Source: Psilocybe azurescens (taxonomy: Eukaryota; Basidiomycota; Agaricomycetes; Agaricales; Agrocybaceae). Taken from it: a DNA stretch of 64,000 nt. Below the pieces are notes generated by a model that saw only the letters and a program-made list of their open reading frames with translations, was not told where the DNA came from and ran no database searches. The first letter of the stretch is position 1, and the number at the start of each line of letters is the position of its first letter. The stretch covers positions 366,902 through 430,901 of the forward strand of contig JAJIRX010000569.1 of assembly GCA_023853785.1 (NCBI GenBank), read 5' to 3'. Positions 9,535 through 21,539 of this stretch are shown piece by piece. A program made the translations under genes and the position numbers.

Positions 9535-11901
9535 ATGCAATGTGATATGCACGATAACACGCCTGCCCGTGTTGTCTCTACAGAGGCTCTCCATCGTGTC
9601 CTCAAGAAGAGACACTCCACCTATTCCCTCCCTCCCTCTAACACCACCGACCTCGACTCCCTGCCCCCTTTGCCCCAGCTCCCCCATCCCCATCCCCACC
9701 CCCATCCCTCTCGACCACCCCGCAATCCAGCCAGAACACCCGCCAATCCCAATCCACCACCGCCCTTCCTCGCCAGAAAGCTCAAATCAGGCCGTCCATC
9801 TACAGCCGACAGTGCCCTCGCGCCGAGCATCATGGCCCCTAGCCTCTCCGCCTCCAACTCCTCGTCCATCGCGAGCAGGGAGCGCTCCCAGGTCACCCCA
9901 TGGGAGTTCCAGTCCCTCCAGGAGGACACCGAGCGCGAGCTGCCTGTCCCCACCGAGCCACCCCGGTTCGTCGCAGAGGGGCCTGCTGCACCTGTGGCCA
10001 CCACGGGCACGGGCACCGTCGAGGAGGTCACCCCTGGGAGATGTATTCCGTGCCTGTGCCTCTGGGTGCGGATGCTACTGCTGCCGCTGCTGCTGGAGGG
10101 AGAGCAGGAGCGGGAGAGGGTGGATCGCGGTCTGGACCCGGATTTGGGCCAGGCGCCGGTCTGCCAATGGGATCGCGCATGTATCCGCCCTCGACCACGA
10201 CCGCATCGTCGTCCTCGAGCAGAGCGCGGAGCGGCACCGATGCGAGCACGAGCACCACCGGCTCCTCCAAAAATCGGCCTCGGGCGTGTCCCTTGCGAGC
10301 TCCAGTGGGAGTACTGGTGGGCACGCGAGTACGAGCGGGAGTGGCAGTGGGAATCTACCCACCCCGACGCCGTACTCGCTGGGCTTCCTGGGTATTGGCA
10401 AGGTGCTGCATCGGGATCGGGAGAAGGGGGTAAAGGCAAGGACAGGGATGGGGAGGGATCAGTGATGATGCCGCTCTCTCCGCCACTACCGTCGTCGCCG
10501 TCACAGGGGCAGGTCCAGGGCCAGGAACACCCACACGCACATGGCTATGGGGCCGGATCCGGGGCTCAGGCATACGGGCAGGGGCAGGGGCAGGGGTACG
10601 GCAGGTCGCTGTTCCGCCCCAGAGCAAACTCGCATCACAACTCGAACTCGCAGCGTCCTCAGGAGCAGCAGCCTCAGTATTCTTATGCGGGCGCTGGTCC
10701 CCATCCTCATTCTAATTCAGCGCCATTCCACCTCGATGGTAATGCTATCGATCTTAATCTGGACTCTGTCAACACTGGGTTGGATTCGAGGTCTAAGGCT
10801 CTAACCTCTGCCTCGACGTCCTCGTTTCCTCGCCCTCCATCTACTCTTACTGCTACCACTACTGCGACGACGACTTCTGGGAGCATCACGCCGACGACGA
10901 ACACCACACGGCCGTCGACCGCCACTTCTATAACCACCGCCATCCACATCGACGACGTCAACGCGCACCGGAACGGGAACGGCGGCAGCAGCAGCAGCGC
11001 GCACGCTACGACGCCGACGTCGGCGAGCACGCCGCTCACGCCGTTTTCGGTGTCCAGCCACCATAGTGGCAGCGCCGGCGCCGACTCGTCGTCCTCGGCG
11101 AAGAGCTATGGGGTGGCAGGGGTTAGCACCGGGAGCGTGGAGGATGTCGTCCCGTGGGAGCTGTTGCCTGGGCCCAGGCCCGAGCAGGTGCACTCGCATG
11201 CGCATGCGCAGGCGCAGCTGCTTTCGCGGTCTCGCTCTGCGGGACAAGAGGCCGGTGGCGGAGACGGTGCGAGCATAAAATCGGCGAAAGAGAAGGAGCG
11301 CGGCAAGTTGTCGCGCAAGTCGTTGGCCGGGCCCGCGTCCGCGTCCACGTCCAGTGTGAATGGTGTGCAGCAGCAGCCGAAGACGTCGCGGGCTGCGAGT
11401 ATCATTGGGGGCACGGGGACGGGGCCGAAGGAGGAGGTGACGCCGTGGGAGCTGGAGGATGCGTTGCCCCCTGCCGTTCCCGCTGTTCCTGCTGTTCCCG
11501 TTCCGCTGCCGTCGTCTCTGGCGAGGTCGGGTGTAGGTGCAGGCGGTGCTGGTGCTGGTGATGGGAAGGAGGCGACGATCACGCCGATGATGCGGACGAG
11601 GATGGGTTCTGCTGCTTCTGCTTCTGCTTCTGCTGCTAGGGAGGAGGAGAGATGATCCAAGTCAGAGTCAGAGTCAGAGTCAGAGTCAGAGTCAGGGCCA
11701 GGGCCAGGTGACTGCATCCCCGGAACTGGGTGCGCGGAAGAAGTCGACCGGCGGAGGCAGGGGTCGATGACGCTCGAGCAGATGGAGGAGGTTATGCCGT
11801 GGGAGCTGTACCCTGTGGGTACGAGTGTTGGTGTTGGGATTAGGAAGGAGGAGGGGAAGAGTGAGGTGGTGGTGGATGGGGACGGGAGAGATGAGAAGAC
11901 G
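9535..11901 (+). CDS. Long disordered protein with repeated TPWE motifs
   Basis: I do not recognise this protein. It is GC-rich, low in complexity (Pro, Ser, Gly, Ala, Gln) and has no visible globular domain. A short motif of the form (E)(E/D)V(T/V/M)PWE(L/F/M) recurs five times: SQVTPWEFQS near 9890, EEVTPWEMYS near 10024, EDVVPWELLP near 11140, EEVTPWELED near 11431, EEVMPWELYP near 11788. The second copy appears only if one C is added to the C4 run 10031-10034. Further breaks at A5 10269-10273 and G5 10426-10430 return the reading to the original frame, so a naive translation is wrong for about 400 bases. A TGA at 11653-11655 interrupts the frame just before a (GTCAGA)6 tract, yet the same frame continues to the fifth motif and a GTGAGT donor at about 11902. 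The true start (9535, or an ATG near 9832) and the 3' end are unsure. Confidence 0.6.
11661..11696 (+). repeat. Hexanucleotide microsatellite (GTCAGA/G)6
   Basis: Six tandem copies of a hexamer encode an alternating Ser/Glu or Ser/Gln tract inside the TPWE-motif gene, right after an in-frame TGA. Slippage or a run-length error here could explain the stop. Confidence 0.85.
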
Positions 11902-13729
11902 GTGAGTTTCTTTGCCTTTTCTTATTTGTTTTCTTTCTGTCTTCGCCTGCGATTTTTTGTGTTTTTATTTATTCGTTTTGACTGCTTTTTGGTTTTGCTT
12001 TCTTTTTTGGTGTGTCGGTGGGTTACGGAGATGCCGTTGCATTGACTTGCGTTGCATCTTGGAACTTCATTGCGTTTTTTCTTCCTTTTTTTCTTTTCGT
12101 CATGGCTGCGTGCAGACAATGCACGACGCAGTTTGCATGCATAGCAGGTACCTTGTCGCGTTCTGTTCGCGCTACGCATTTTCGCACTTCGCGCGGCGTC
12201 CGACGAGCGATGCATATTTTTTGATGGGTTGGTTGGTTACGGAGATGCCATTGACTTGTACATCTTGAAACTTCAATTGCGTTGCTTTTCTATTTTCTTC
12301 TTTCTGGTGCTATCTTTTTCTTTATTTTGTATAGCTGCGTGCAGAGGATGGGGACGCGTTTTCGCACGCATATCACGTACCTTGTCGCGTTCAGTTCGCG
12401 TGGTGTCCGACGAGCGCTTGTCTGTCTGTACATTTGTTTCGGATTTGGATTCGAATTCGAATTTCGGTCTCGGTCTCGTGCACTGAAACCGCAGCAGTCA
12501 CTTACGACGCGCATGCCGCGTACGCACAGTGCCTAGTTATTAGTACTGCCGCTGTTGCTTGGATATTCATATTCATGTGGTCCAGACCTTTACTTTTGTT
12601 CGGAATTTTTCTTTGATTTTTTTCTTTTTGTGGCTGTTGGCCCTTTGGGTCGTTTGACTTCTTCGTGGGGTTGTTAGAGAAAGAGGAGATGGAGATGGAG
12701 ATGGAGTAAGAGGCTGGAAAAGATGGTGGCAGTCCGGCGTTGGGTGTGGGCAGTCTTCTCTTCGGCAGGTTTGTAGGTTGTGGGCTATACAGCATGCACA
12801 TGCCCATTTTGGTACTTGGACTATGCGCTTTACCTTGTGTGCAAGCTAGGCCCGGCTCTAGCTAGACTTCACTGGCTCGATACCTCCGGTTATACGCTTG
12901 TAGCATTTTGGACTTGGACTTGTGGCGTTAACATCTGCATTTTTTCATATTTTTGGACCCCTCGGTTCTGCGTTTCCGGGGGTGCGAGGGGTTTGCTACG
13001 TGCTTTCCTGTGTCTCGACTTTTGGTCTGGTAGTTTTTCTGTTCCTTGTCACCTTTTTTATCGCGTGTTCCACCGTCGCGACTCGCTTGCGGCGTTGCGG
13101 CTTGCGGGTACCCATCCTTGTGTCGTTGGGTTGGTTGGACGCCGGCTCCATGCGGACACGGAGCGCGGAACACGATCGTTATTTTTATCTTTGTATTTCC
13201 GATATACTGTGTGTGTTCAAATGTTTATATCTTCACTTACTTGCTTCCTACTTCTGCTTCTTCTTTCCTGTGCGGGCTTCTATATTATATTCTGTGCTTC
13301 TCGTGATATTTCCAATTTGCTTATTTGGCTTTTCTTCTTTCCCCCTCATTCTTTCTCTTGCCTGTCGTTGTCGGATGATTTACTGACTGTCTTTCTTTCT
13401 TGCGTTTCTCTCTCTTTTATTCCGCTATCGTCGACAACCTTGTGTTCTCTCCTCATTTGGCCATCAACCTCGACTTGTCCAATTTAAATCTGAAACTGCT
13501 GTTTCTAAATCTGCATCCACACTCGACACCGCCCCTCGACCTCATCCTGCCCCGGCATTACGCGAACCCATCTACAACGCCAACCGTCAACGTTCGCTGG
13601 AACCTCAACATTGTCAACATCAACATCAACATCAACATCACCACTCCAACCACCACCATTAAACAACGCTGCATTATCGCGTATCCATCCATCCATTTAA
13701 ACTTTTTTCCTCCAACGCACCACCATACT
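11902..13729 (+). other. T-rich transcribed-like stretch; intron, 3' part or 5' leader
   Basis: Strong T-over-A bias on the + strand. The stretch starts with the GTGAGT donor of the TPWE gene and contains several GTGCAG-type acceptors, so it may hold small last exons I cannot place. It ends in a C-rich leader with CATCAA repeats (13608-13640) before the ATG at 13730. Long readings in this stretch show no protein-like composition. Confidence 0.4.
12018..12420 (+). repeat. Diverged tandem duplication, period about 210 bp
   Basis: Unit 1 (about 12018-12212) and unit 2 (about 12231-12418) both begin GGTTACGGAGATGCC and contain GCTGCGTGCAG and ACCTTGTCGCGTTC in the same order. Both end in GTCCGACGAGCG. 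They differ by many substitutions and small indels. Each unit carries a possible splice acceptor, so an exon with its intron could have been duplicated. Confidence 0.7.
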
Positions 13730-16700
13730 ATGTCTTATACTCGTGAACCACACGACCGCAAACTCTCATTGGCATCGTTTTTGAATCCGAAACATTATTA
13801 TGGTGAATATACGCGTTCGTCGAAACGGGCGTCACAGACTGTTAGCATGCCACATCAGCCCCATCAGGGGTATTCGCAACCACAGGCACAGACACAGACG
13901 CAGCCATCGCGACAGTCAAATGCCGCGTCGACGTTTTCTGACTTCGGGCTGAGGAGGCGGAGGAGCACGGGAGGGGGTACCAAGACGAGGAGTGTGAAGG
14001 AGAAGGATAAAGGCAAGGATAAAGATGTTGGAGTTGGATCTTCGTCTTCGGCTGGATCAGTAGGAGTAACCGGTCAACCGACGACGACGACGACGCTCGC
14101 GACCAAAGAGACCAAAGAGAGGTCGCGGCTTTCCGGGCTGGGCATCTCTTCTTCAAGTGTCGCTTATAGCGCTAGCGCCGGCTCCGGGCATAGCATCAAC
14201 TCTGACCATAACGGACTGAGCACGCCGACGTCGCCCGTTGCATCGTCGTCGTCGATACATTTGGGGACTGGATCCGGGTCGACGTCGCAGGTTAATGCGA
14301 TTGGCGGGGCGGGCAGCAGCAGCAATGGTGGCCCATCGGCGCCTGCCGCGGCGTCCTCACCCGCTCTCAACTCCCACGCGACGCCTACGCCGACGACGGC
14401 GACCGATCCGCGCTTCTCCACTGCGGACCGCACGATATTGGAGCAGCTCAAGGAGGGCATAAAAGCGCGCGAACTGCAGTTCGTGACCAAAGGCGTGGGG
14501 CACACTGTCCTGGGCGGCGGCCGTTCGACGGGGAAAAAGTACCATCCGTTTACGAGGAAGGTGGTGCCCTATCCGAGGAGCTATGATCGTGAAGTGGTTG
14601 ATCTGTGAGCCTTCTTTTCTTCTTGGCTTCTAGTTTGTGTTATTGTTGGAGAATTTTTCTTTTTCTTTTTCTTCTCGTCAGTCCTTTCAAGGTCGCTCGA
14701 TATTTCATCTTCAACGATATAAATATCAGAGACCATTCTTTCTAGGCGACGATTCCGAGCTCCAAATCCCCTTATACGTTGTATGGGTAAACCTCTATGT
14801 TTCGTACATCATTATTTCTGCTTCTGTTTTTGGTCAAGGGCTGGATATTATCCGACTCTTTTTATTCTTTTCCGGGCCTTGCTGTCGGATCTGCGTGCTC
14901 ATTTACTGACCATGTTTTTTCTTTCTTTTTGACATTTAGGGATGTGTGGGAGACAATGTTTACCATGGGACTTTGCCAAAGTCTAACGTGGCACGTCTTC
15001 GAGACGCCGCCTCTGAAAGTGTGAGTATCTTCATCTAGCTAGTATGTTTGAGAGGAGTATATGCTGACTGTCTTCTCTCTCTCTCTCTCTCTCTGTGACA
15101 GTCTTGAACTTGGTTGCGGTAAGTTATCGGTCGAACTCGACGTCATATACCTCACGTTTGTCCGCATTTGATTGAACCCCGATTTCTGTTTTTCTAGGAA
15201 CAGGCACATGGATATTGCACTGCGCAAGGACTTGGAAGGCTCGTATCTTGCATCCATTTTTTCTGTTCAAAGCTGCTGACGATATTCAATCTCTACAGGG
15301 GTGTCATTTCGTAGGTAAGCAGTGACATTCCCTTCCATTATTCAAGCCTAGGACAGTTGTTGACAGTGTAATTTTTTGCAGGCCTTGATGTCGTGCCTCT
15401 TCATCCCGACCTCCAAAATGTTGGCTCACCCGATCTGGCTTCAAGAATCACATGGGTGCAGCACAATTTGTGGGTTATATTTTGTTATGATGCTTACAGC
15501 GTGTCTCGGCATACTGACGATCTATACTCAGCTTGGATGTTTTGCCATTTCAGAATGAGGAATTCGATTTTGTGTATGTGTTCTATACCGAGTTTGTCAC
15601 CGAGAAGTCTTCGCTGATAAGTCTTCCTATAGGCATATTAAACGAATTGCGTTGGGAGTTCCGGAGGATAAGGTTAGTCATCATTTAAGGTATCATTTTT
15701 AAACATTAGGCTGACGTCTGGGTCAAGTGGGACACGCTTTTCGAAGAGATTCAGAGAGTAATGAAACCTGGTGGTGCATTCGAGGTATACAATCCTTTCA
15801 TTTCGTTGTCTTGAATTTTTTTTAGCTAATTTTTTTCTTGTCAGATGGTTGAAGAAGATTTGTTCTTCCCTGGGAAACCCGTCGACGAAGATGACATGTC
15901 GGTTATGTCTCTTGGTGGAGAAGATGAATCGTCTACTACAAGACGAGACAGCGTCTCCTCTGATGAACATCGTACAGTCAACGGCCAGGATGTAATGGAT
16001 AAACTGCCCCGTGTCTCTGAATTGGATTCTCCCGTCACACCTAAATCGGCCTTCATCGCACCATCTTCACAATTGCCTTCGCGGCCGTCTTCTCCTACCG
16101 ATAATCGAGAGCATGGAGCTGACGATGCCAAAGAGGCGAATGAACAATCACCTCTCAAGGCGCCACCACCTCTACCACAACACTCACACCCTGTACCATC
16201 TTCTTCGACTGCTTCGACATCCTCCCCGAACGAAGTCGTACGTTTAATCACCCCTCATTCGAGGTCCCTTGTTCGGCCTGCATTATTCGTGAAGACGCAG
16301 CGGAACCAGGCTGCATCTAATAACACTTCTCGTGACGCCGCCGCCCCCTCCGGCCTATTATGGATCATCCCTTGGAGGGATGGGATACGTAGTATCGCAA
16401 GACCCTGCCGTGGATTTCATCAAAGATCAGAAGCAGGCAGCTGCCAAGGCGGCTGGGAAGGAGGTCATTGAAACCTCGCCCCCTCAAGTAAAACACAAAC
16501 TCCCGACCTCGGTGACAAAGACGACAGAGCCATCGCCAACTAACCCTCGCGACCATACTATGCTGGAAGCTATCTGGAATGGGATGCTCGAGTCAAGATT
16601 TGTCAATTTGGCGCCATTGTCCTTATTGACGACGTACTTGGAGTACCATTTTAAGGGCACGTTTTTTTTTGATGGAATTTAGAGGGATAACGCTGACACG

Positions 16701-17670
16701 TTCACTTAGACGTTCGAACGCACCCTCCTTTACTGTATACGTTCCCGCCTTTGCCCGATAAGCCTGATGCTGAAGACGAGGATGACCAGGCGGCCACACC
16801 TCATCATCTGCCGTCAGATTCGGAAACTGATATGGACGATGCTAGAGATGTTGTTGTCGCTATACCTAACCGGCCTCGCTCCACCAAGTCTGTAAAGTCC
16901 CGTAAATCTATCGGTTCAAATTCGACTGCGCACGGAGAAGAACGTGCCGAAATTGATCTGCAAGCACTTCTTAAACGACAGTCTCCCTATGTCTCTTTGG
17001 ACGGATCGCGCAGCTATGCGTTTTCGCCGGCGATGAGAGCCACTTTCACTCCGGCGAAAGAAGGCAAGTCGCCCCGGTTCGTCGGATGTCAAGGCTTCCC
17101 AATCCTGTTTTGAACATCGATTTGAGAACGTTGAATCTTCATTTGGCTTTGCGAGCGAAGGAGATTATTGCGTGTTCGGAGTCTATGTGGGATTGGGTGT
17201 TGGAACGCCAGGCCATCGCTGAGAAAGAGGCACAAGGGGGTCGGCTCCGATCAGGATCGGCTTCAATCGAAGAATATATGGTGGGCGTCCAAGCCACAGC
17301 GAGCAGTAGCTCGGTGAATTTGACACAGAATGCGATTCTGGAGATGACGAGGGATGACTTTGACCACCTCCTGAATAATTTCGAGATGTGAGTGTTTTCT
17401 CAAGGTTTTTTTTTTCAGTTGCTGATGTTTCGCAGGGATATGAACGATAAGGCTGCTGTGGGAAATGCCCTGGAAGAGCGTTTTAATTGGCATGTGTTCA
17501 CATCACCCATTCTCCAGGATCGCAAGGCTTTTGATAGCGCGTGCGAGAAGTACGACAAGCATATCGCCATACAGAAATTGTCCACAAATCCATATCGACA
17601 ATCCAACAGTCATCAATCGAGAAATTCCATGTCAACACCTGGCCTCGTCCAACCAGCCCCTGATTTTTGA
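13730..17670 (+). CDS. Class I SAM-dependent methyltransferase with disordered N-terminus
   Basis: The first exon (13730-14602) encodes a Ser/Thr/Gly-rich disordered region from MSYTREPHDRKLSLASFLNP to KVVPYPRSYDREVVDL. The Rossmann methyltransferase follows: DVWETMF, then motif I LELGCGTGTW, then HFVGLDVVPLHPDLQ (acidic cofactor-binding strand), QHNFLDVLPF, FDFVHIKRIALGVPEDKWD and RVMKPGGAFE. This order fits the fungal TAM/LaeA-like class; substrate unknown. Two exons in the SAM pocket are tiny: 17 nt (15102-15118) and 16 nt (15299-15314). The intron 15239-15298 reads as GC-AG. After a disordered insert, an all-alpha-like C-terminus follows (NIDLRTLNLHLALRAKEI, ALEERFNWHVF). The frame breaks near 16335, at C4 17072-17075 and at T5 17664-17668. 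With one extra T the last break removes the TGA ending at 17670, and coding could run on to about 17.95 kb. Confidence 0.83.
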
Positions 17671-20600
17671 TCCCCAATGACCACAACATTATATCGAGGT
17701 CCACGAGTAGCCCGCAGCCTTCCACTGGAGACCGTCCTTTGGACGACAGCAGCTCGATCACGACAGCTACAGGGACTCGACACGATACCAACTCATCACA
17801 TACCCAGCTTGTTTCACCTTCTGTATCACAGCTATCGACGCATTTGCGGGGGGCCTACCCAAATGCTCAGCCGCGCGATGCGTGTCTTCGTTGCATGGAA
17901 GGCCTCATAACGGAATCATACCCCGACCTCGTATCATTGACACGTGGACGAGCGGCGAACTGTGTTCTCATTCAATTTCTATTCTCTCTGTTGATAAAGC
18001 CAAGGTCAACATATTCTATCTCGCCAAAAACAGCGACATGCTCCCCATTAGTGTTGCTGGTGAAGGCATTGTTAACGCGGCCTCCGATTCGTTTTCTTTG
18101 TCCTCCGCTCCGGCAATCTGAGAAGGAGCCAAAACCCGATTTGGAGGCGGCCCACCGTTTCTGGGTCTGGGGTCAACAGTCGCCTTATTTCCTTTTCTGC
18201 CCTCTCTCCTTTTTAACTCGTCTTCGTGGGTTTTTCTTACCAACACGATCGATTTCTGAGGAAGGTAGTTTAATTTCCATTTCTGCTCATTTGATTGCAT
18301 CTTTTCTCTTATTTCCATAAATCTTTACATCATTTTTTGGATTATCTCTTCATCCTTGCTTCATCCCTCGCTTTCGCAAAACACATCTAATGCACAACTG
18401 TCATCGTTGCTTGTTACATAGGTTATTGGTGCATAACTAGCTTTCATCCTCACGAGCTTCTCCCATTTTTTTATCACATTTCATTGCTCGCCGATGGTTT
18501 CCTAACTTATGTATTTTATCATTATACTTCGGACTGATTCAGAGTAAATGACATTTCAATGATTTCATGGGTTACCACGTTGCTTTGCTTATTGAGGCTT
18601 CGTAAGAATCATTACTCTCGCAAGTTCTCTCCTACTGCTTCTGCGCATGCTTCAAATCCCCCACAGAAGCGAAATGGGATCCGGGTTACGCTTTTCATTT
18701 CAAACGTCAATATTAAAAGCTATATATCTATTCTACCGGACATTTCATTTGCGGGTCCTTAATGTGCAGGTGCAAGTCCGTGAGTTACCTCACTGGCACT
18801 TCCGCTGACCTTTCTAGCTCGCTCTTTAGACATCTTACAGCCGCGATGGCGCGAGCTCTGGCGATAACAGACTGAGCTAGTTTTGGGTACTCGGTAGAGG
18901 TTGATCTGGAATGGAACTCATGGTGTGGTCATGAGGAAGGTGAGGCAAACGGCATCAGACCCAAATAAGAGAGCCTCGGCTGTATTGACATCTATTGTAT
19001 GGACGCACCCCCAAATTCAAACAACTTTCAGGGCATCCTTCTGATTTCATTCTAGAATCCATCAGTAGGATTTATTGTAAATGTAAAACTGGAAATCCTT
19101 ATGCGACCCTGATTAAATCCGTTGTATCCTGAGGTGAGGAGTTGATCAGATGGTCTGATACAGACCTAATCTATCGCCACCTTGCCGCCTCTAGTGTGCA
19201 ATGAGGCTGATGGAAAAATCGGGAAGATTTGTTTCCTTTCCTGATGCCGCTATATCGGTAGCTTTGAACCGTATGTGAGAGTTTTTTCACCTTTTGTAGA
19301 AGAATGTCATGCTTGAGTGTAACATTAATAGAATTCGAGAAGACGGATAGAAAACAGAACAAAAGTAGAGTAATATCATAGCATCCCTAGTACCAGGGCA
19401 AGTACGCTGAACACGGTACTTGGGTCGCGTTGCAGCCCATTCTCTCCGGACCAAGGATACAATCAGTGGTGGAATACATGCTGGGCCAGCGAAATTTTAT
19501 CAACTGGGACAAAAACGGTCATCTCATATTTCTTTGATGCGGTATGTGAGATTTTTTGATTTTGATTCTCACCAGTTCTCACCATGACCGAATAAGAGCG
19601 ATGACAAATAAAGTCCATGAGCGTGGAAGGTATGTGCGCCAGAGAACCCTTCTATCATGTGTTATTCGCATTCACCTTTACCTCGCGTCTTTGTTCGCCG
19701 CAGCTGCCCTCTCCTCTCTCGGCCGCTCAATTGCTCCGACATCCTCTACCACGGTGATCATAATCAAGACTTCTCAATTGCCACATAATGCGGAAGTACC
19801 ATCGCCTCGGTGGCGGAAGCTTGTTCCACCGTACACGGCAACACTGCGAATCTGCGACTCAGAGGTCCCAAAATATACTGCAGTAGCTCTTATCTCAGGG
19901 GTCCGGCAACTAAGCTAATACTCAGAGTGAGATGTATTATTATCTCAGACCCCAAAATCAATGTAAAAGTGATAGGCAGTCTATTCTCCTCCACCCTAAT
20001 TTTAGATTTTCTTTGGCTTTTTCAGTGTGTTTCATAGCAGTTCTTTGCATTTACCTCTATCGCGCCCAGCTCACGTTGTGGCTGAGTACGCAAAAAGCAA
20101 TTTATCACCCACATTTGACACACAAAAAGGAAGTCCAACCATTAAAGGAAGGATTACTTCCTGATGCGGCTTTAGAAAGTTGATGCAACCCCTTTAATGT
20201 GGCGAAAACTATTTGTTTCGATTGATAAACCTTTACGATTTCTTCATTGCCACTAAGTGCAAGCTATTTATTTACCAAATCTATCTAGATATAAATTTAA
20301 GACTCAAAACTTATATTGTTCTGAAGCTTGATCAAAGAGGTAATACAAATGTAGCTCCAATCAGCGTTTCTTCACAGAGATTCAATTGCTCGCAGCTTGT
20401 CAAGAGCTAGACTGATCCGTCAGTAACATTTACACAATGTCGTTCGGACACTTCGCAACCCGCCTCCCCATAATGTCCAAACGTAGCACACTGCGTATAC
20501 GTTCCCGATACTATTCATGTTTAAACTCAAACAGATTTGTATCGTCTTTCGCGATTTCTCAATCTTCACCTCAAGCAGGTCGATGGGAATCTACACCAGG

Positions 20601-21539
20601 TGAACTGTCTTGCCTTCTTTGGGCCGTTGGAACGCGGAAACCAAGGTGACCACGACATTATCATTTATCTCCATTTGCGCCGCTTCTCCGGCGCTTCTCT
20701 GCTCACCTCCACGCAACAGTTTGATATATTAAAGTAATACATATCAGGCGATTGCCAGGAGAAAAAGACCTAGACCAGGATCTCCGAGTCTGCCCCACTT
20801 TTTATTGCAGGATACTTGACAAAGCGTCTCTATGAAGGCGGCATTGCGGCAGCGCCTTCGCGGGAGACATCGTGTTACTAATATATCTATCGAATAAACT
20901 CTGTCTCTCACCGCTCATCATCCCTTTCGCAACCGTGCTTTATGCAGTCTATTGCGCCATAAAACATATGTCAGAGATTATGTTTTTGGGAAACTTAAAG
21001 GACTCTTATCTTACGGAATATATTGCGAAGATTGACAGTTTTAAACCTGGCTTGAATCCCAAGAAGGTCATTGGGCTGATGAGGAACTTTCCCCATTTGA
21101 ATGCATCTGTCCCTATTTTGGAGCCCCCTCAATGCCCAAATTTCGCTTTGAAAAGCGCGAAAGTGAGCGATGCATTTGACTAGCCAACCGTCAACCGTCA
21201 AGGTAATCCCTGATGGTAGTATGCACACCACAGCCAAGCGAGGCTGCCTGCCAGAAGTAATCATTCTAAGTATAAATCTGTAAGAACAATTTACAACGCA
21301 TACATACTGAGAAACTAGCATTCACGTCGTCCGACTCTTTCTCGAACAACATTCATCGTTCTGCGCCAATGCCGGGCTTTACGGAATGGAATACGCACAA
21401 AATTCAAATCGGAAATAACAAACCGTACAAATCCGCCGAGTCATCTACTGTATGAATTATGATATTCGCGTAATGGATGTTTTCTTACTGTACAGAACAG
21501 TCAATACTGAATATGCGCAAGTCAGGAGGCTCTTCCGCG
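17671..21539. other. Possible 3' coding tail, then gene-poor sequence
   Basis: The first 300 bases hold a Ser/Thr/Pro-rich reading that looks like the continuation of the methyltransferase. After that I see no assignable gene. A reading of 103 residues at 20872-21183 (+) has plausible composition but no recognisable features and no visible exon partners. Confidence 0.4.

Noticed and set aside
9621..10439. Long minus-strand readings (272, 203 and 218 residues) opposite the Irc6 and TPWE genes
   Set aside because: They are Ser/Arg/Gly/Pro-rich shadows of GC-rich coding sequence and have no independent motifs or splice logic.
13400..13729. Upstream extension of the methyltransferase start to 13400
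   Set aside because: The added part is Asn/Thr/Ile-rich from CATCAA repeats and looks like untranslated leader. MSYTREPHDRKLSLASFLNP is a more natural start.
18339..19700. Short plus-strand readings after the methyltransferase
   Set aside because: They have random-like composition and are interrupted, without splice support.
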